Notes under the pieces: generated by a model
The model's database searches: none
Told to the model about the DNA's origin: nothing
What the model saw: the letters and a program-made list of their open reading frames with translations, nothing else
From: Candidatus Riflebacteria bacterium HGW-Riflebacteria-2
GTDB taxonomy: Bacteria > Muiribacteriota > Ozemobacteria > Ozemobacterales > Ozemobacteraceae
NCBI GenBank assembly: GCA_002839435.1
Contig: PGYA01000051.1
Location: 1 to 34,124, forward strand
Reading direction: 5' to 3'
DNA: 34,124 nt
Shown: one piece after another, positions 6,699-13,317 of the stretch
Layout of the letters: each line of letters opens with the position of its first letter
How positions within the stretch are numbered: the first letter of the stretch is position 1
Program-made: the position numbers and the translations under genes

Positions 6699-8845
6699 TC
6701 TGAGTTGTTGTCTTCGTTTATTCCTGCTGCCAATAGGGTAATTCTTGCGGTTTCGATGATTTCTTCAAAAGCAATCGGGCAATCGCTGCCGGTTTCGATG
6801 GAATTGATAAACTCGGCGACGCATTTTTCCTGACCCTTGTCCTGCGCCCAGAGTGATTGGTTTTTCGCACCTGGCCAGCTGAAAAAGTTGAGGCTCTTGA
6901 AGTTATCAAGCTGCGCTATTCGACCGTTTGAGAATATTTCGATGCGTTCTTTCGGAAAGTCCTTGCAGCCGTTGGCAAAATAGTGCACTGTGCCGATCGA
7001 ACCGTCGCGGCAGGCCAGCGTCAGGCTGAGCGTGTCAGGCGACAGGTCAGGTGTCTGCGGGTTGGCCATGCTGGTTGTCTGAACTGAAACAATCTGGCTG
7101 TTGGTGAGATATCTGATAAGGTCGATAAAGTGGCAGCCTTCACCGATCAGGCGTCCGCCGCCGCTGGCGAAATCCTGCGCCCAGTGATCTGCTGGAATCT
7201 TGCCGGCATTTACTGTTACGATGATGCTGCACGGCGCGTTGCCGCCGCTAAGTTGCTGACGGCATGCCTGTGTTAGCGGTGAAAATCGGCGGTTGAAGCC
7301 GACCATCAGGCGAACCGGCTTGTCTTTGCGGGCCTCATGGTATGCCTGTTCGATCTGTGCGAGTTCTGCAAAGTTAAGGCAGAGTGGCTTTTCGACAAAT
7401 ACGTTTTTGCCTTTTCTGAGTGCTTCGCAGACAAAGTTTGCGTGCGAACCGTGGCGGGTGCTGATTATGACCGTGTTGATCTTTGGGTCATTAAAAATCA
7501 GCGAGCTATCAGTCGTGCTGATGTTAAAACCGTTTTTGCTGCCGATGTGGGTGCCGGAAACTCCGCCGGAACTGGCTATGGTTTTGAGTTCGGCGCTGGT
7601 TTTTGCGAAAGCTGGAATCAGCATGCCGCCGGCGTAGTTACCGGCGCCGATCAGGCCGACTACCGGTTTGTGCGGGTGCATTTCGAGTTTGTGGTGCGTT
7701 TTTTTTATTTCGACTGCTTTAATCGTTGCATCGGCGCTTTCATCGTAAGTGAGCACGAGACCCAGCACATCTTTTGCTTCTGATACCATTTTATAAGCGC
7801 GCTGTGCGTCATCGAAGTCGATTTCATGACTGACCAGTTCACTTGTTTTGAGGCGGCCGGCAGCCATCAGGTCGAGAATTGCCGTAAAATTGCGCTGCTC
7901 GGTCCAGCGCACGAAGCCGATCGGGTAGTCGAGTCCCGTTTCTTCGTAGGCGCTCTCATAGCGGCCAGGCCCGTATGAGCAGGAGACCTGAAAGCTTATT
8001 TCCTTCTTGTAAAAATCGTCACGTGAAACATTGAGGCCGCTGACTCCTACGAGCACTACGCGACCACGTTTGCGGCACATCTGCGGCGCCTGCTGAATCG
8101 GGTCGTTGCTGGTAGTTGCAGCCGTTATCAGAACGGCATCGACGCCGTTGCCGTGCGAAAAATTCATGGCGAGTTCGACCGGATCGTTACCCTGTGAAAG
8201 ATCGAAGGCTTCGACGCCGTAGCTTTTTGCCAGTTCGACCTTCTGGTGGTCGAAATCGAAACCGATCACGCGACAGCCGTTCGCCTGAAGAATCTGGCAC
8301 GATAGCAGGCCGATCAGACCCAGACCGAGAACTGCCACGCTTTCGCCAAGAGTCGGGCCGATGAGGCGGACGCCTTGCAGGCCGATGGCGGCGACGACAG
8401 TGAAGCTGGCGCTGGTTGAACTGACGTTGTCGGGTATCTTGGCGCAGAGGTGCTGGCTGACACAGACGAATTCAGCGTGATTACCGTTTGAGACAACCCG
8501 GTCACCAACCTTGAAGCCGAAAACGCCGTCGCCAACTGCTATTACCTTGCCCGCATTCGAGTAGCCCAGCGTAAGTGGCTGGTCGAGCTTGTTGAATACG
8601 GCGTTTACCGTCGGCATCAGGCCGTCGGTTTTTACCTTCTGCAAGACCTGCTTTACTTTGTCGGGCTGCTGGCGGGCTTTATCGACCCAGCCGGCTTTGC
8701 CGAAATTGAGCAGCATGCGTTCGGTTCCGAGAGAAATAAGTGTTCGGCGCGTCTGTATAAGTAGCGTTCCAGGCCTGACACGTGGCACCGGCACCTCAGC
8801 CAGTTCTATTTCGCCAGTTTTGAGGCTTTGCAATATCTGTCGCAT
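6695..8845 (-). CDS. Bi-domain oxidoreductase (MDR + Gfo/Idh/MocA)
   Basis: A 716-residue natural fusion. Residues 1 to about 360 form a medium-chain dehydrogenase with a Rossmann motif (SVAVLGLGLIGLL). Residues from about 393 onward form a Gfo/Idh/MocA oxidoreductase. That half has its own nucleotide motif (VVGLIGAGNYAGG), the EKP motif near residue 484 (VFVEKPLCLN) and a GEGCHFIDLIRYL stretch holding the likely catalytic His near residue 573. Such fusions occur in surface-polysaccharide loci and presumably oxidise or epimerise a sugar or sugar nucleotide with NAD(P). A GGAG site precedes the ATG by 6 nt. The gene follows the radical SAM gene after 44 bp and overlaps the heparinase-like gene by 4 bp. 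Substrate unknown. Confidence 0.88.
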   Translation of the reverse strand: MRQILQSLKTGEIELAEVPVPRVRPGTLLIQTRRTLISLGTERMLLNFGKAGWVDKARQQPDKVKQVLQKVKTDGLMPTVNAVFNKLDQPLTLGYSNAGKVIAVGDGVFGFKVGDRVVSNGNHAEFVCVSQHLCAKIPDNVSSTSASFTVVAAIGLQGVRLIGPTLGESVAVLGLGLIGLLSCQILQANGCRVIGFDFDHQKVELAKSYGVEAFDLSQGNDPVELAMNFSHGNGVDAVLITAATTSNDPIQQAPQMCRKRGRVVLVGVSGLNVSRDDFYKKEISFQVSCSYGPGRYESAYEETGLDYPIGFVRWTEQRNFTAILDLMAAGRLKTSELVSHEIDFDDAQRAYKMVSEAKDVLGLVLTYDESADATIKAVEIKKTHHKLEMHPHKPVVGLIGAGNYAGGMLIPAFAKTSAELKTIASSGGVSGTHIGSKNGFNISTTDSSLIFNDPKINTVIISTRHGSHANFVCEALRKGKNVFVEKPLCLNFAELAQIEQAYHEARKDKPVRLMVGFNRRFSPLTQACRQQLSGGNAPCSIIVTVNAGKIPADHWAQDFASGGGRLIGEGCHFIDLIRYLTNSQIVSVQTTSMANPQTPDLSPDTLSLTLACRDGSIGTVHYFANGCKDFPKERIEIFSNGRIAQLDNFKSLNFFSWPGAKNQSLWAQDKGQEKCVAEFINSIETGSDCPIAFEEIIETARITLLAAGINEDNNSE

Positions 8846-8889
8846 GTTTTACTCCAGTGCAGGTAGTGTTTGATGAGGTCTCGCAAGTC

Positions 8890-10392
8890 TTACTTAATCA
8901 GGCTCCCGAGTCCGAGAAACTCAAGCCCGCGGCCAAAGTCACGTTTGAGCAGGGCGGGGTCATACATATAGGCGCGTCGGCGCGCAAATCCACGCCTTAT
9001 AAGGTTGAACAGGTTCGAGTTGTGTCGGTGAAACTTTTGCGAGGCAGTTTCTGAGAGCTCCTGAAATCTTTTATGGTCGAGGTTCAGCACGCGTCGTTCA
9101 GGATCTTTGAAGAACAGATCCTTGGGGTTGGTGCTGAGAAAGTGCTCGAGCGGGGGGTGTGGGTCGAGCAGACCCATTTCAACGCCCTGGTTGAAAAGCT
9201 TGGTGCGCGGAAAAGGGTTGTAAACACCGAGACCCGCGTAATAAGGCTTTGCCCGCCGCAGAAAGGCGATGGTTTTTTCGATATCTTCTTCTGTTTCGGT
9301 CGGCAGGCCGATCATGAAGTAGCCGGTCCAGAAGATGTGGTGCCGGTTGAGCATTTCAGCTGCCTTGAGAATCTGCTCATGCGTGATATCTTTGTCGGTT
9401 TCTTTCAATATGCTGGCCGAACCAGATTCGATGCCGACGCTGAGCTGCGCGAGCCCTGCGTCTTTCATAGCAGTCAGCATTTCATCGTCGAGCAGATCAA
9501 CGCGTGTGGTGCAGTTGAAGGTGATCTTGAACGGCAGTTTTTTGAAGGCCTGGCACAGATTGAATACATGACTGCGGCGCACAGTGAAAGAGTCGTCCTT
9601 AAGTGAGAACTGTGTCGTGCCGAATTCACGGTGAACCTGTTCGATTTCTGCGATAACTGATTCTACCGAGCGGAAGCGCACGCGGCGTTCCCACATGTGA
9701 AAGCAATAGCTGCAGCGGAAAGGGCAACCGCGAGAAGTCAGCATGATGCCCATGTCTTCTGATGAATAATGCTCGGGATTGAGTAACGCGCTACGGTCTG
9801 GCAGTGGCAGACTGTCGAGGTCCTGAGTAAATGGGGCGTCCGGGTTATGAATAATCTTTCCGGCGTCTTTCCAGGTCAGGCTGCCGACTTTGCTCAGATC
9901 ACCGCGGTTTTCAATAGTTTTCAGCAGTTCGGGCAGGGTCTCATCGCTCTCGCCACGCAGCACAAAGTCTACTTCGGGTATGCTGGCGGTGAGTTCCGGC
10001 ATGGTTGAGGCGTGCGCACCGCCGACCATTATCGGCACCTGCGGCAGCACTTCGCGGCAGAAACGGGCAGTCTGAATGACCGAACCGAATTTGGTGGTCA
10101 ACGCGGTAATGCCGATAAAATCGGGCTTTTGTTCCACCACAAGTCGACGCATGAGCTGCCAGGTCGGGTGGGCGGGGTCGTTGATGGCGGTTATGTAATT
10201 GCTGTAATGCTCGTATTCACGCGAATAGTTCAGCGAGCCTTCTTTGGGTTCAGCCGCATCCATGTCGAGAATGCTGCATTCATAACCGGCCTTTTTGGCG
10301 GCTCCGGCAAGATAGGTTAGGCCAAGCGGAAAATACAGACTGAACATGCCGGCAAAACTCTTGAATGGGGGGTCGATAAGTAATATTTTCAT
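8890..10392 (-). CDS. B12-binding-domain radical SAM protein
   Basis: A 500-residue enzyme. The N-terminal cobalamin-binding-type domain starts MKILLIDPPF and includes PIMVGGAHASTMPE. The radical SAM core follows, with the [4Fe-4S]/SAM motif CPFRCSYC (Cys223, Cys227, Cys230). Members use cobalamin and SAM for methylations, ring rearrangements and other C-C or C-S chemistry on lipids, sugars or peptides. I place the start at the ATG at 10392. The reading frame also has a GTG at 10410, but that would overlap wecC by 14 bp and add six residues before the typical MKILLI start. With the ATG, the gap to wecC is 4 bp. Its position inside a sugar cassette suggests modification of a glycan, lipid carrier or nucleotide sugar, but no substrate can be named. 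Confidence 0.85.
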   Translation of the reverse strand: MKILLIDPPFKSFAGMFSLYFPLGLTYLAGAAKKAGYECSILDMDAAEPKEGSLNYSREYEHYSNYITAINDPAHPTWQLMRRLVVEQKPDFIGITALTTKFGSVIQTARFCREVLPQVPIMVGGAHASTMPELTASIPEVDFVLRGESDETLPELLKTIENRGDLSKVGSLTWKDAGKIIHNPDAPFTQDLDSLPLPDRSALLNPEHYSSEDMGIMLTSRGCPFRCSYCFHMWERRVRFRSVESVIAEIEQVHREFGTTQFSLKDDSFTVRRSHVFNLCQAFKKLPFKITFNCTTRVDLLDDEMLTAMKDAGLAQLSVGIESGSASILKETDKDITHEQILKAAEMLNRHHIFWTGYFMIGLPTETEEDIEKTIAFLRRAKPYYAGLGVYNPFPRTKLFNQGVEMGLLDPHPPLEHFLSTNPKDLFFKDPERRVLNLDHKRFQELSETASQKFHRHNSNLFNLIRRGFARRRAYMYDPALLKRDFGRGLEFLGLGSLIK

Positions 10393-10396
10393 GCTT

Positions 10397-11590
10397 TTAC
10401 CAGATTCCACAGGTGTCTATGACTATTTTGGGCTTGAGCAGTTCGCGGTCAATCTTTTTGAACTGCTGGTGAGCAACGAGCAGCACAAGAATATCGGCCT
10501 GTTTTAGCGTTGTCTCAAGATCGCATAGCTCAAAGTCGTTGTGCTCGGTGCAGTAAGGTTCGCAGACCATCAGCTGGCCGGCGTTTTTATGTTTGAGCTT
10601 CTGAGCGATTTCGATCGCCGGTGACTCGCGCAGGTCGTCGATGTCAGGTTTATAGGCGAGCCCGAGCACTCCGATAACCGGGTTTTTGAAGCGTTCTGCC
10701 GCCTGCATGACTTTTTTTACCACGAATTCTGGCTTGCCGTCATTTACTTCGCGAGCGGTCTTGATCAGGCGCGCGGTTTTTGGGCAGGTATCAACTATAA
10801 ACCAGGGATCGACGGCAATGCAGTGTCCGCCGACGCCGGGGCCCGGACGCAGTATGTTGACGCGTGGGTGCAGGTTGGCGAGTTTGATTAGTTCCCAGAC
10901 GTTGAGTTTGAGTTCATCGCAGATCAATGAGAGTTCGTTGGCAAACGCGATGTTTACATCTCTGAAGCTGTTTTCGACAAGCTTTACCATTTCGGCAGTG
11001 GTCGAGTCGGTCAGGTGGATGGCGCCCTTAACGAAACTGGCATAGAGTGCTTTCGCTTTCTCTGCGCATTCTGGGGTATAACCACCAATAACTCTCTCGT
11101 TCTCGACAACTTCGCGCATGATCTGGCCGGGCAGAACCCTTTCCGGACAATGCGCGAGATAGATGTCGCGCCCAGGCGTGAAACCAGCTTTTTTAAGCAG
11201 CGGCAGAATAATGTTGCTGCAGGTCTGGGGCGGCGAAGTTGACTCGAGAATGACGAGGTTGCCCGGTTGCAGGTGCGGAATGATAGCAGCTGTCGCCGCT
11301 TCGACGTATGAGAGATCAGGCTTTTTGCCGTCTTTGAATGGGGTGGGAACCGCTATTATGAAGGCTTCTGACGGCTCCGGGGTGAGAGACGCCCTTAGTT
11401 TGCCAGACTGCACTGCTGCTTTTACAAAGAGGTCGAGGTCGGGTTCGGTGATGTGAATTTTGCCGCTGTTGATAGTATCGACAACCTTGCGGCTGACATC
11501 GACGCCGAGAACCTGGTAGCCTTTGGCGGCCAGAATCGAGCTGGTAGGCAGCCCGATATAGCCGAGGCCGAGAACACATATCTGCTTCAT
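10397..11590 (-). CDS. wecC: UDP-N-acetyl-D-mannosamine dehydrogenase
   Basis: A 397-residue enzyme of the UDP-glucose/GDP-mannose dehydrogenase superfamily. It shows the N-terminal NAD motif (CVLGLGYIGLPTSSILA), the central CPERVLPG segment and the active-site motif GPGVGGHCIAVDPWF with catalytic Cys257. The AVDPWF form is typical of WecC. It should oxidise UDP-ManNAc twice at C6 to UDP-ManNAcA, using two NAD+. It is the first gene of the polysaccharide cassette and supplies a uronic acid, which fits the heparinase-family protein encoded downstream. The usual partner epimerase WecB is not in the window. Its ATG overlaps the stop of a small upstream ORF as ATGA. UDP-GlcNAc 6-dehydrogenase is the main alternative. 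Confidence 0.88.
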   Translation of the reverse strand: MKQICVLGLGYIGLPTSSILAAKGYQVLGVDVSRKVVDTINSGKIHITEPDLDLFVKAAVQSGKLRASLTPEPSEAFIIAVPTPFKDGKKPDLSYVEAATAAIIPHLQPGNLVILESTSPPQTCSNIILPLLKKAGFTPGRDIYLAHCPERVLPGQIMREVVENERVIGGYTPECAEKAKALYASFVKGAIHLTDSTTAEMVKLVENSFRDVNIAFANELSLICDELKLNVWELIKLANLHPRVNILRPGPGVGGHCIAVDPWFIVDTCPKTARLIKTAREVNDGKPEFVVKKVMQAAERFKNPVIGVLGLAYKPDIDDLRESPAIEIAQKLKHKNAGQLMVCEPYCTEHNDFELCDLETTLKQADILVLLVAHQQFKKIDRELLKPKIVIDTCGIW

Positions 11591-11748
11591 CTGTCAGACC
11601 TGCCGTAAATCAGGATTTTTATGCTGCGAGCAATGTACCAGAAAAACGCCTCGATAACAACAGGTCTGCTGACTGATTTGCCGGCTATTATTGTGGCGTT
11701 CGTATGAAACAGGCGGCAGAGATGGTTAAACTGGCACAGGGTACGCAT
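11587..11748 (-). CDS. Possible small ORF preceding wecC (53 residues)
   Basis: An open frame of 53 codons runs from an ATG at 11748 to a TGA that overlaps the wecC ATG (ATGA). An in-frame stop lies four codons upstream of the ATG, so the ORF cannot be longer. The product is basic and ends with a hydrophobic helix-like stretch (EAFFWYIARSIKILIYG). I recognise no family. The ATGA junction is what a coupled gene would show, but no Shine-Dalgarno site precedes the ATG (the upstream bases are T-rich). It may instead be the wecC leader or a gene remnant. Confidence 0.3.
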   Translation of the reverse strand: MRTLCQFNHLCRLFHTNATIIAGKSVSRPVVIEAFFWYIARSIKILIYGRSDR

Positions 11749-11751
11749 TAG

Positions 11752-11804
11752 AGAAAAAAATTAAAAATATGCTTGACGGAAAAAGCTTGTTCTGCTAATA
11801 TAAT
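11752..11804 (+). promoter_or_regulatory. tRNA operon promoter with UP-like element
   Basis: An A/T-rich tract at 11752-11770 resembles an UP element. It is followed by TTGACG at 11773-11778, then 17 bp, then TAATAT at 11796-11801 preceded by TGC, giving an extended -10 (TGCTAATAT, 11793-11801). TATAAT at 11799-11804 is an alternative -10, but at a 20-bp spacing. Transcription would start near 11808-11812, about 20 nt before the first tRNA. Stable-RNA promoters often look like this. Confidence 0.75.
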
Positions 11805-11831
11805 TCCGTTGCAACGCATGGTCGTAAATCA

Positions 11832-11904
<73 letters not shown>

Positions 11905-11923
11905 TTGCTTGCAGTTGAAGCAT

Positions 11924-11996
11924 GCGGGAATAGCTCAGTTGGTAGAGCGCCACCTTGCCAAGGTGGATGTCGCGGGTTCAAGTCCCGTTTCCCGCT
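11924..11996 (+). tRNA. tRNA-Gly (GCC)
   Basis: A 73-nt cloverleaf: acceptor GCGGGAA/TTCCCGC, anticodon stem CCACC/GGTGG with loop TTGCCAA (anticodon GCC), T loop TTCAAGT and discriminator T, as is common for bacterial tRNA-Gly. CCA is not encoded. Confidence 0.97.
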
Positions 11997-12012
11997 TTCT
12001 TTTTCTCTGGTT

Positions 12013-12086
12013 GCGCCAGTAGCTCAGCTGGATAGAGCAGCAGCCTTCTAAGCTGCGGGCCAGGGGTTCGAGTCCCTTCTGGCGCG
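12013..12086 (+). tRNA. tRNA-Arg (TCT)
   Basis: A 74-nt cloverleaf: acceptor GCGCCAG/CTGGCGC, anticodon stem GCAGC/GCTGC with loop CTTCTAA (anticodon TCT, reading AGA/AGG), T loop TTCGAGT, discriminator G. CCA is not encoded. Confidence 0.97.
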
Positions 12087-12122
12087 ATGGACAGCTTGGA
12101 AGTTTGCTAAGTTGTCTTCCTT

Positions 12123-12195
12123 GGACGAAGTAGCACAATGGTAGTGCACAAGATTGTGGATCTTGTGGTTGCGGGTTCGAGCCCCGTCTTCGTCC
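12123..12195 (+). tRNA. tRNA-His (GTG)
   Basis: Acceptor GACGAAG/CTTCGTC with an encoded extra G at -1 (12123) opposite discriminator C (12195), the hallmark of tRNA-His. Anticodon stem CAAGA/TCTTG with loop TTGTGGA (anticodon GTG). CCA is not encoded. Confidence 0.97.
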
Positions 12196-12202
12196 CTGAT
12201 GG

Positions 12203-12276
12203 GCGCTTGTAGCTCAATTGGATAGAGCAACGGACTTCGGATCCGTAGGTTGAGGGTTCGAATCCTTCCAGGCGCG
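12203..12276 (+). tRNA. tRNA-Arg (TCG)
   Basis: A 74-nt cloverleaf: acceptor GCGCTTG/CAGGCGC with one T-G wobble, anticodon stem ACGGA/TCCGT with loop CTTCGGA (anticodon TCG), T loop TTCGAAT, discriminator G. The unmodified-T TCG anticodon differs from the ACG (inosine) tRNA that usually reads CGN in bacteria. CCA is not encoded. Confidence 0.95.
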
Positions 12277-12294
12277 ATTATTGAAAAGTTTTTT

Positions 12295-12366
12295 GGGCCG
12301 CTAGCTCAGGGGTAGAGCATCTGACTTTTAATCAGGGGGTCATTGGTTCAAATCCAATGCGGCTCA
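12295..12366 (+). tRNA. tRNA-Lys (TTT)
   Basis: A 72-nt cloverleaf: acceptor GGGCCGC/GCGGCTC with a G-T wobble, short D loop, anticodon stem TCTGA/TCAGG with loop CTTTTAA (anticodon TTT), T loop TTCAAAT, discriminator A. CCA is not encoded. Confidence 0.96.
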
Positions 12367-12372
12367 TTCGGC

Positions 12373-12396
12373 AAGAATACGCGCAAGCGTATTCTT
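12373..12396 (+). other. Perfect hairpin in the spacer between the two tRNA-Lys genes
   Basis: AAGAATACGC (12373-12382) and GCGTATTCTT (12387-12396) form a perfect 10-bp stem closed by a GCAA (GNRA) tetraloop. It fills almost the whole spacer between tRNA-Lys(TTT) and tRNA-Lys(CTT). No T run follows, so it is not a typical terminator; a processing or stability element in the tRNA precursor is more likely. Confidence 0.7.
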
Positions 12397-12397
12397 T

Positions 12398-12470
12398 GGG
12401 GCATTAGCTCAGTTGGTAGAGCAACTGACTCTTAATCAGTGGGTCGCGGGTTCAAATCCCTCATGCCCTA
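12398..12470 (+). tRNA. tRNA-Lys (CTT)
   Basis: A 73-nt cloverleaf: acceptor GGGGCAT/ATGCCCT with a G-T first pair, anticodon stem ACTGA/TCAGT with loop CTCTTAA (anticodon CTT), T loop TTCAAAT, discriminator A. CCA is not encoded. Last gene of the operon, 7 nt before the A run of the terminator. Confidence 0.96.
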
Positions 12471-12477
12471 TTTAACC

Positions 12478-12505
12478 AAAAAACCACCAATGAGGTGGTT
12501 TTTTT
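12478..12505. terminator. Bidirectional intrinsic terminator
   Basis: An AAACCACC/GGTGGTTT stem (12481-12488 with 12494-12501) with an AATGA loop is flanked by an A run on the left and T run on the right. It can end the tRNA operon on the plus strand and the pRiA4b-like gene on the minus strand. Confidence 0.88.
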
Positions 12506-12550
12506 GTTGCTCAAATTATTGGCAGTCTGCTGAGATCACACCAGACTGCG

Positions 12551-13153
12551 TCAATCGAGCTTGCGTGGCCGTGACCAGCGCGCATACCAGTATAGTGTCA
12601 CAGTTACCATGTCGCCGTCGAACCAGGCCGGATCAAACTTTTTGCCGGTAGGCTGCAGTCCGTTTGACCAGGCCACAGTTGAGGCGTGTTCCTTGTTTCT
12701 CGGGCTCTTGATGATTTTGCAAAATTCTTCGTAACCCGGGGGGCCGCCGACATCTTCGGGCGGGCAGGCGCGTTCACCCTCGAGGCACCAGATCTCAAAG
12801 TCGTCTTCTGAGCGCTTGAAATCTGAGCTCTCAAGGGTCAGGCGATGACTCCACGAGTCGCCAAAGTCGTAAACGTAGATGCAGTTGTCGCCTTTCTTTT
12901 TGAAATGCTGGTTGAGGCGGACAGTGCCTTCGAGAAAAGTTTCTTTGTCATCGAATTCATCATTGATGACTTCGACATAGCGATGTTTGCCAAAATTGAA
13001 CTCGTGCAGGTGCTCGTCCTGCCAGCCCATGACAATCTGAATGACGTCATGCAGGCGGTCGAGCGAAATTTCCGCCGGCACCACAAAGCGGCGCCAGACT
13101 GTGGGTTCGACTTCCATCAACTCGATCTTGATCTCGTAGTATTTCTTTTTCAT
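12551..13153 (-). CDS. Plasmid pRiA4b ORF-3-like family protein
   Basis: A 200-residue protein matching the pRiA4b ORF-3-like family (PF07929). It has an N-terminal KIELMEVEPTVWRRFVVP, then LHDVIQIVMGWQDEHLHEFNF, the YVYDFGDSWSHRLTLE segment, and ACPPEDVGGPPGYEEF. The family is widespread on chromosomes and mobile elements and its function is unknown. I start the gene at the ATG at 13153, which has a GGAG site 6 nt upstream. A longer frame reaching 13186 would overlap the -10 box of the promoter I see at 13185-13190 and lacks a comparable ribosome site. The gene diverges from asnS and converges on the tRNA terminator. A link to asparaginyl-tRNA synthesis is not implied. Confidence 0.88.
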   Translation of the reverse strand: MKKKYYEIKIELMEVEPTVWRRFVVPAEISLDRLHDVIQIVMGWQDEHLHEFNFGKHRYVEVINDEFDDKETFLEGTVRLNQHFKKKGDNCIYVYDFGDSWSHRLTLESSDFKRSEDDFEIWCLEGERACPPEDVGGPPGYEEFCKIIKSPRNKEHASTVAWSNGLQPTGKKFDPAWFDGDMVTVTLYWYARWSRPRKLD

Positions 13154-13184
13154 CAATTCTCCTTCGCTCGTTATCTCGTCGATC

Positions 13185-13212
13185 ATTATACACCACCCGC
13201 CGCCCGGTTCAA
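13185..13212 (-). promoter_or_regulatory. Sigma-70-type promoter of the pRiA4b-like gene
   Basis: On the minus strand, TTGAAC (13207-13212), a 16-bp spacer and a perfect TATAAT (13185-13190) precede the ATG at 13153 by about 32 bp. This supports the shorter start. Confidence 0.7.
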
Positions 13213-13232
13213 CTATTCACAATCAGCCCTTA

Positions 13233-13261
13233 TTGACTGAAGCGGGCCGGTGCAGTATAAT
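13233..13261 (+). promoter_or_regulatory. asnS: Sigma-70-type promoter of asnS
   Basis: TTGACT (13233-13238), exactly 17 bp, and TATAAT (13256-13261) form a near-consensus promoter. Transcription should start near 13268, leaving a leader of about 50 nt before the asnS ATG. Confidence 0.85.
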
Positions 13262-13268
13262 CGGCGCA

Positions 13269-13282
13269 CCTGCCCGGGCAGG
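13269..13282 (+). other. Palindrome at the 5' end of the asnS leader
   Basis: CCTGCCCGGGCAGG is a perfect 14-bp palindrome placed at about +1 to +15 of the predicted asnS transcript. It overlaps a second 8-bp palindrome, GGCATGCC (13281-13288). It could be a 5' stem that stabilises the mRNA or an operator just downstream of the promoter. The stem would have almost no loop, so an operator dimer site is at least as likely. Confidence 0.4.
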
Positions 13283-13317
13283 CATGCCGCGATTCAATCA
13301 TAGTTGAGGTTATTTCA

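Noticed and set aside
11935..12230. ORFs of 60-67 codons opposite the tRNA genes
   Set aside because: They are translations of tRNA complement, a common false ORF.
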